From positions 1 to 10,121 of the forward strand of contig DAOOIV010000101.1 in the NCBI GenBank assembly GCA_035384605.1: a DNA stretch of 10,121 nucleotides, in the 5' to 3' direction. The position numbers and the translations under genes were made by a program. Below the pieces are notes generated by a model. The model was not told the DNA's origin. It did no database searches and worked only from the letters and a program-made list of their open reading frames with translations. The stretch's first letter is position 1. Each line of letters begins with the position of its first letter. Positions 7,036 to 10,121 of the stretch are shown piece after piece. Origin of the DNA: Phycisphaerae bacterium (GTDB lineage Bacteria; Planctomycetota; Phycisphaerae; UBA1845; PWPN01).

Positions 7036-7973
7036 GGCCGTTACTCGCCTTGCGACGTTGGACCCCAGCTCTCAGACCGGGCCGCAAAGCCGGATCGAGA
7101 GGTTTTGGCCACCTCTTGGTGGACCCCGCGATGAGTACCATGCAACCCCATCCGTCTCCTGCTCCAACGTTCGTTATCGGTCACGACCAGGGGGCGATTA
7201 AGTTGCCCGGCATTTAATTCGCACGGATTTTTATCCGGTGCCCCGCGATCGATAAGCGGCAGAAATGGCCCAGGGCCCGTGCGTGGCATCCCGCCCGAAG
7301 CCGCCGATGCCTTCCCCGCCGGCGCTCTCCAGCCCAGCACACGGCGGCAGCCAAGCCACCCGTGCCGATCGGGTTCTCGCCAAGCCGATACCGTCGGCCA
7401 ATACCTGGACCTTGATCGTCCTTCCGGCCTTTTGGCCCGCCACCCTCATGTACCGCCCGGCCGGTCTCCGCTGGCCACCTCTCCCTCCGGAGCACTCAGC
7501 GTGTTATGAACGCGGAGAAACCGCCACCGACGCCGAAAAAAGAGGGCTTGTTCGCCTGCTCGTTCGTATCAGTTGAATTGATGACCCGCTCGTGAAATGG
7601 GAAGAGAACAACCGGCATGACAATGCCAATGATCCAAACCCGGCTGATTGCCAACTTCTTGTTTTTCAAAGGCATGGAGAGGAACAACGTGCTCACGGTC
7701 CTGCATCTGGCAGTCGGCCGCCGCTGGCTCACCGATCGATTTGCCAAACAAACCCAACTTACACTCCTGCTTCAATTCGCCCCCCTCGTGCGGGCACCCC
7801 CGCGACAACCGGTCCCCCGCAGGCGCCTCCCGCAACTGAGGCCCGAACGGCCCAAATCAGCGGACAACACACCGCGCCTGGCGTTAAGCCGTCACCCGGA
7901 GGTCGGAGAGCATGTTTGTCAAACCAGATATTGGCCGGTTAGAGTGCCTGCCAACACAGAGGACGCACGACTC
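7036..7973. other. 938-nt region without a supported gene
   Basis: This lies between the divergent starts of the aminotransferase and the DedA-like gene. Many overlapping frames are open on both strands (for example 7265-7576 on +, 7214-7495 and 7496-7747 on -). None has a recognisable motif, and those on the plus strand are proline/arginine-rich. The frame of the DedA-like gene is open upstream to 7617, but the added 119 residues look unlike any membrane-protein N-terminus. A 29-codon frame at 7506-7595 begins plausibly (MNAEKPPPTPKKEG) but stops early. The region must contain both divergent promoters; I could not single out convincing ones. Confidence 0.5.
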
Positions 7974-8624
7974 ATGACCAATAACGGCCAGTCTACCGCG
8001 GTCTCTCCGCCCACGGCTAAGCCGGCCATACCTCGTTGGCATCTTCACCGCCGAATGTACGATTGGGTGCTCCATTGGGCCGACACGCCGTACGGCGCAA
8101 TTGCTCTGTTTTTGCTGGCTTTTGCTGAGTCAAGCTTCTTCCCGGTACCGCCCGACGTGCTGCTCATCGCCCTCGTGCTCGGATCACGCGCCCGGTGGTT
8201 CCGCTTCGCGATGACCTGCACGCTCGCAAGCGCAATCGGAGGCATCGCCGGCTACGGGATCGGACTTGCCTTCATGGACACGATCGGGACGCGGATCATC
8301 GCCTTCTATCATGCCGAGTCGTATTATCAGCAGGTGACGCAGTGGTATCAGCAGTACGACTACTGGATCGTATTCATCGCCTCTCTGACGCCGATTCCCT
8401 ATAAGGTGTTTACGATTGCTTCCGGCGCGTTCCATATGAATCTGCTGGGGTTCGTGATCGTCTCGATTGTGGGCCGCGGCGCGCGGTTCTTCGCCGTCTC
8501 GGCGCTCCTGTATTTCTTCGGTCCGCCGATGAAGCGATTCATCGATCGCTACTTCAATCTGCTCTGCGTTGTGTTCGTGATCCTGCTGGTTGGCGGTTTC
8601 GCCGCCATCAAGTATGTTCGGTGA
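7974..8624 (+). CDS. DedA/VTT-domain (YqaA-like) inner-membrane protein
   Basis: A 216-residue membrane protein from the ATG at 7974, preceded by AGAGG (7958-7962) at 11 nt. After a hydrophilic N-terminal tail of about 40 residues come hydrophobic segments at roughly 41-70, 78-100, 130-150, 155-182 and 194-213. The VTT (SNARE-associated/DedA) signatures are present: FAESSFFPVPPDVLL (50-64) with acidic E52 and D61, the glycine-rich AIGGIAGYGIGLAF (87-100), SLTPIPYKVFTIASGAF (137-153), and GRGARFF (167-173) with R168 and R171. In characterised DedA proteins, conserved acidic and arginine residues of this kind are needed for function, and the family moves lipid carriers or phospholipids across membranes or supports proton-dependent envelope homeostasis. 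The substrate here is unknown. ATG at 8055 is a possible alternative start; the frame is also open upstream to 7617, which I judge non-coding. Confidence 0.88.
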   Translation: MTNNGQSTAVSPPTAKPAIPRWHLHRRMYDWVLHWADTPYGAIALFLLAFAESSFFPVPPDVLLIALVLGSRARWFRFAMTCTLASAIGGIAGYGIGLAFMDTIGTRIIAFYHAESYYQQVTQWYQQYDYWIVFIASLTPIPYKVFTIASGAFHMNLLGFVIVSIVGRGARFFAVSALLYFFGPPMKRFIDRYFNLLCVVFVILLVGGFAAIKYVR

Positions 8625-8734
8625 TCGCATAACGGCAGGCGTCGAGGCGATGACCGAGCCTGATTCTGCGGGGGCAAAGGCTATCTGTGGCTTGCGGCCT
8701 GATCCTGGTCAGATCGATGACGAGAGGACCATGT

Positions 8735-9751
8735 ATGAACAAGAATCACTGCCGGCGTGCCGCATGTTTGCGGCATGTCTCACAAACGGCGTTGGTGTTT
8801 GTCGCTCTTGCGTGCGGCTGCGGCGGCGATACGCGGCGTGGAGGACCTACAGTGAGTTTGAATCATGATGACACGCGGCCGGTGTCTGAGAAGGCGTCAG
8901 AGGACGGGAAGAAGGTCGGCGGACGCCAGGTGCGCGTCGCCGCCATCCAGATGCTGCCGGCGACCGGCGATCCCAAGGCCAACGTCGAACGAGCCGACCG
9001 GCTGGTTCGCGAGGCGGTGCAAAAGCACCGTGCTCAGCTTGTCATCCTGCCGGAGACCACGCTCACCGGCTACACGTCGCCGTCCGACAAGGGTTTGACC
9101 CTCGCTCAGTCGCGCGAACTGGCCGAGCCGGTCCCCGGCCCTTCGGTGAATCACTTTGCCCGACTGGCGGCCGAGCTCAAGGTTTACATCGTCTGGGGCC
9201 TGCACGAGCGATCCGGCGACAAGTACTACAACGCCGCCGTTCTGCTTTCACCGAAAGGCGAGATCCTCGGCACTTATCGCAAGGTGCACATCAACAAGTA
9301 CGAGAGCCACATGGGCTGGACCAACGGCGATCGCTTCCAGGTGTGGCCCTGCGAGATTGATGGTGTTTCGTTCAACCTGGGCATCATGATCTGCTTCGAC
9401 CGCGAGGTGCCTGAGGCCGCGCGCTGCCTGACCGTGTTGGGGGCGGACATCATCGCGATCCCGCAGGCAACCGGCTGCACCTGCGAGATACCGATTCACC
9501 GCGACCAACTTCGCGTGCGGGCCTACGAAAACGAGGTGTATATCGCGATGGCCAACTGGGCCGGCCCCGTGTTCAAGGGGCACAGCATGATCATCGCCCC
9601 GAGCGGCGAGGTGATCCGGCTCGGCACGCGCGACGAGGAGATTCTTGACGCGACGTTCGATCTGGATGCTCTCAAGAAGCACCGCGAGAACGGCATCTAC
9701 GGCCGCCACCACCGCCGGCCGGCGGTATACGGCCCGCTACTGGAGCAGTAG
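8735..9751 (+). CDS. Nitrilase-superfamily amidohydrolase with lipoprotein-type leader
   Basis: A 338-residue carbon-nitrogen hydrolase. I start at the ATG at 8735 because GAGAGG (8722-8727) is 7 nt upstream and the next residues form an export leader: MNKNHCRRAACLRH, a hydrophobic run (TALVFVALAC) and a cysteine-glycine cluster at C27/C29 usable as a lipobox. A hydrophilic linker (about 30-62) joins it to the catalytic domain, which begins VRVAAIQMLPATGD. The Glu-Lys-Cys triad is intact: E107 in LPETTLTGY, K183 in TYRKVHINKY and C220 in IMICFDREVPE. The family hydrolyses non-peptide C-N bonds of amides, carbamoyl compounds or nitriles through a cysteine acyl-enzyme. The substrate is not evident. 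An exported or membrane-anchored member is unusual because most relatives are cytosolic. The stop codon directly abuts a tandem repeat array. Confidence 0.9.
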   Translation: MNKNHCRRAACLRHVSQTALVFVALACGCGGDTRRGGPTVSLNHDDTRPVSEKASEDGKKVGGRQVRVAAIQMLPATGDPKANVERADRLVREAVQKHRAQLVILPETTLTGYTSPSDKGLTLAQSRELAEPVPGPSVNHFARLAAELKVYIVWGLHERSGDKYYNAAVLLSPKGEILGTYRKVHINKYESHMGWTNGDRFQVWPCEIDGVSFNLGIMICFDREVPEAARCLTVLGADIIAIPQATGCTCEIPIHRDQLRVRAYENEVYIAMANWAGPVFKGHSMIIAPSGEVIRLGTRDEEILDATFDLDALKKHRENGIYGRHHRRPAVYGPLLEQ

Positions 9752-10121
9752 ACGGAGGCCCCAGATGGGAATCCGGGGCCAGCGGGCGGAAAATCTGGGG
9801 CCAGCGGCTAAGAATCCGCTCGGCCCGGAATCCTTTCCGGGCCGTTTCTCTTCCCGAATCCCTTCGGCATTCGGCGATTATGAGGATGGGAATCCTCGCC
9901 ACGGAGGCCCCAGATGGGAATCCGGGGCCAGCGGGCGGAAAATCTGGGGCCAGCGGCTCCGCTCGGCCCGGAATCCTTTCCGGGCCGTTTCACTTCGCGA
10001 ATCCCTTCGGCATTCGGCGATTATGAGGATGGAAATCCTCGCCACCGAGGCCCCAGATGGGAATCTGGGGCCAGCGGGCGGAAAATCTGGGGCCAGCGGC
10101 TCCGCTCGGCCCGGAATCCTT
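9752..10121. repeat. Tandem array of 143-149-bp hairpin-rich units
   Basis: Three head-to-tail units: 9752-9900 (149 nt), 9901-10043 (143 nt) and 10044-10121 (partial, cut by the window end). Units differ by a 6-nt insertion (AAGAAT, near 9810) in unit 1 and a few substitutions. Each full unit has, in order, an arm GGCCCCAGAT with two possible partners, a 10-bp terminator-like stem CGGCCCGGAA/TTCCGGGCCG, a CGAAT/ATTCG stem, and GAGGAT-tetraloop-ATCCTC. Unit lengths are not multiples of three, so the array does not code for a repetitive protein. The first unit begins at the base after the stop codon of the hydrolase gene. Confidence 0.92.
9821..9853 (+). terminator. Terminator-like hairpin in repeat unit 1
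   Basis: A perfect 10-bp stem CGGCCCGGAA (9821-9830), loop TCCT and TTCCGGGCCG (9835-9844) is followed by TTTCTCTTC. It lies 70 nt after the hydrolase stop codon on the coding strand and could end that transcript. The T-tract is interrupted, so efficiency is uncertain. The same stem recurs in unit 2 (9964-9987, then TTTCACTT) and starts again in unit 3 at 10107. Confidence 0.5.

Noticed and set aside
6640..7134. 164-codon frame on + opposite the aminotransferase
   Set aside because: Histidine/arginine-rich shadow frame lying over a well-supported gene.
7617..7973. 119-residue N-terminal extension of the DedA-like protein
   Set aside because: Proline/arginine-rich and unlike DedA N-termini; an ATG with an upstream AGAGG at 7974 gives a normal-sized protein.
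9672..9993. Open frames on - across the tandem repeats
   Set aside because: The unit lengths are not divisible by three, so the frame shifts between units, and the translations have no consistent repeat or motif.
9752..10121. CRISPR array
   Set aside because: Units are about 145 bp and repeat over their whole length with no variable spacers between short constant repeats, and no cas gene is present.

Overview
The window is GC-rich, with widely spaced genes on both strands and six protein genes covering about two thirds of it. The gene content fits an environmental bacterium of the Planctomycetota type (Phycisphaerae-like): a secreted FGE/SUMF1-fold protein ending in a VPEP motif typical of PEP-CTERM proteins, a LarA-like nickel-pincer isomerase, a secreted subtilase with Ig-like repeats, and long repeat-bearing intergenic stretches. 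This assignment is inference; no rRNA or marker gene is present.

Layout. 31-1002 (-): exported SUMF1/FGE-like domain protein with a shortened PEP-CTERM tail, preceded by a good sigma70-type promoter (1103-1130). 1131-1562: no gene, but two exact copies of a 28-nt hairpin repeat. 1563-1644 (-): tRNA-Leu(UAG). 1645-2383: no convincing gene; an AT-rich patch holds repeated ATATCAG words. 2384-3628 (+): LarA-like (Lar_N/DUF2088) isomerase. 3850-5664 (+): exported S8 subtilase with N-terminal prodomain and two C-terminal Ig-like domains. 5665-5913: gap with a third, diverged copy of the hairpin repeat. 5914-7035 (-): DegT/DnrJ/EryC1/StrS sugar aminotransferase. 7036-7973: long gap with no gene I can support. 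7974-8624 (+): DedA/VTT (YqaA-like) membrane protein. 8735-9751 (+): nitrilase-superfamily amidohydrolase with an export or lipoprotein leader. 9752-10121: a tandem array of 143-149-bp units that begins immediately after the hydrolase stop codon and runs off the window.

The genes do not form an obvious pathway or operon. Same-strand neighbours are separated by 110-350 nt and their functions are unrelated: cell-envelope or secreted proteins (SUMF1-like, subtilase, DedA, lipoprotein hydrolase), a nucleotide-sugar aminotransferase and a hydroxyacid isomerase-like enzyme. The least explained signal is non-coding. The terminal tandem array has units built from several hairpins, two with GNRA-type loops on the + strand, one terminator-like, and one 5' arm with two competing 3' partners. 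A separate short palindromic repeat is dispersed through two intergenic regions.
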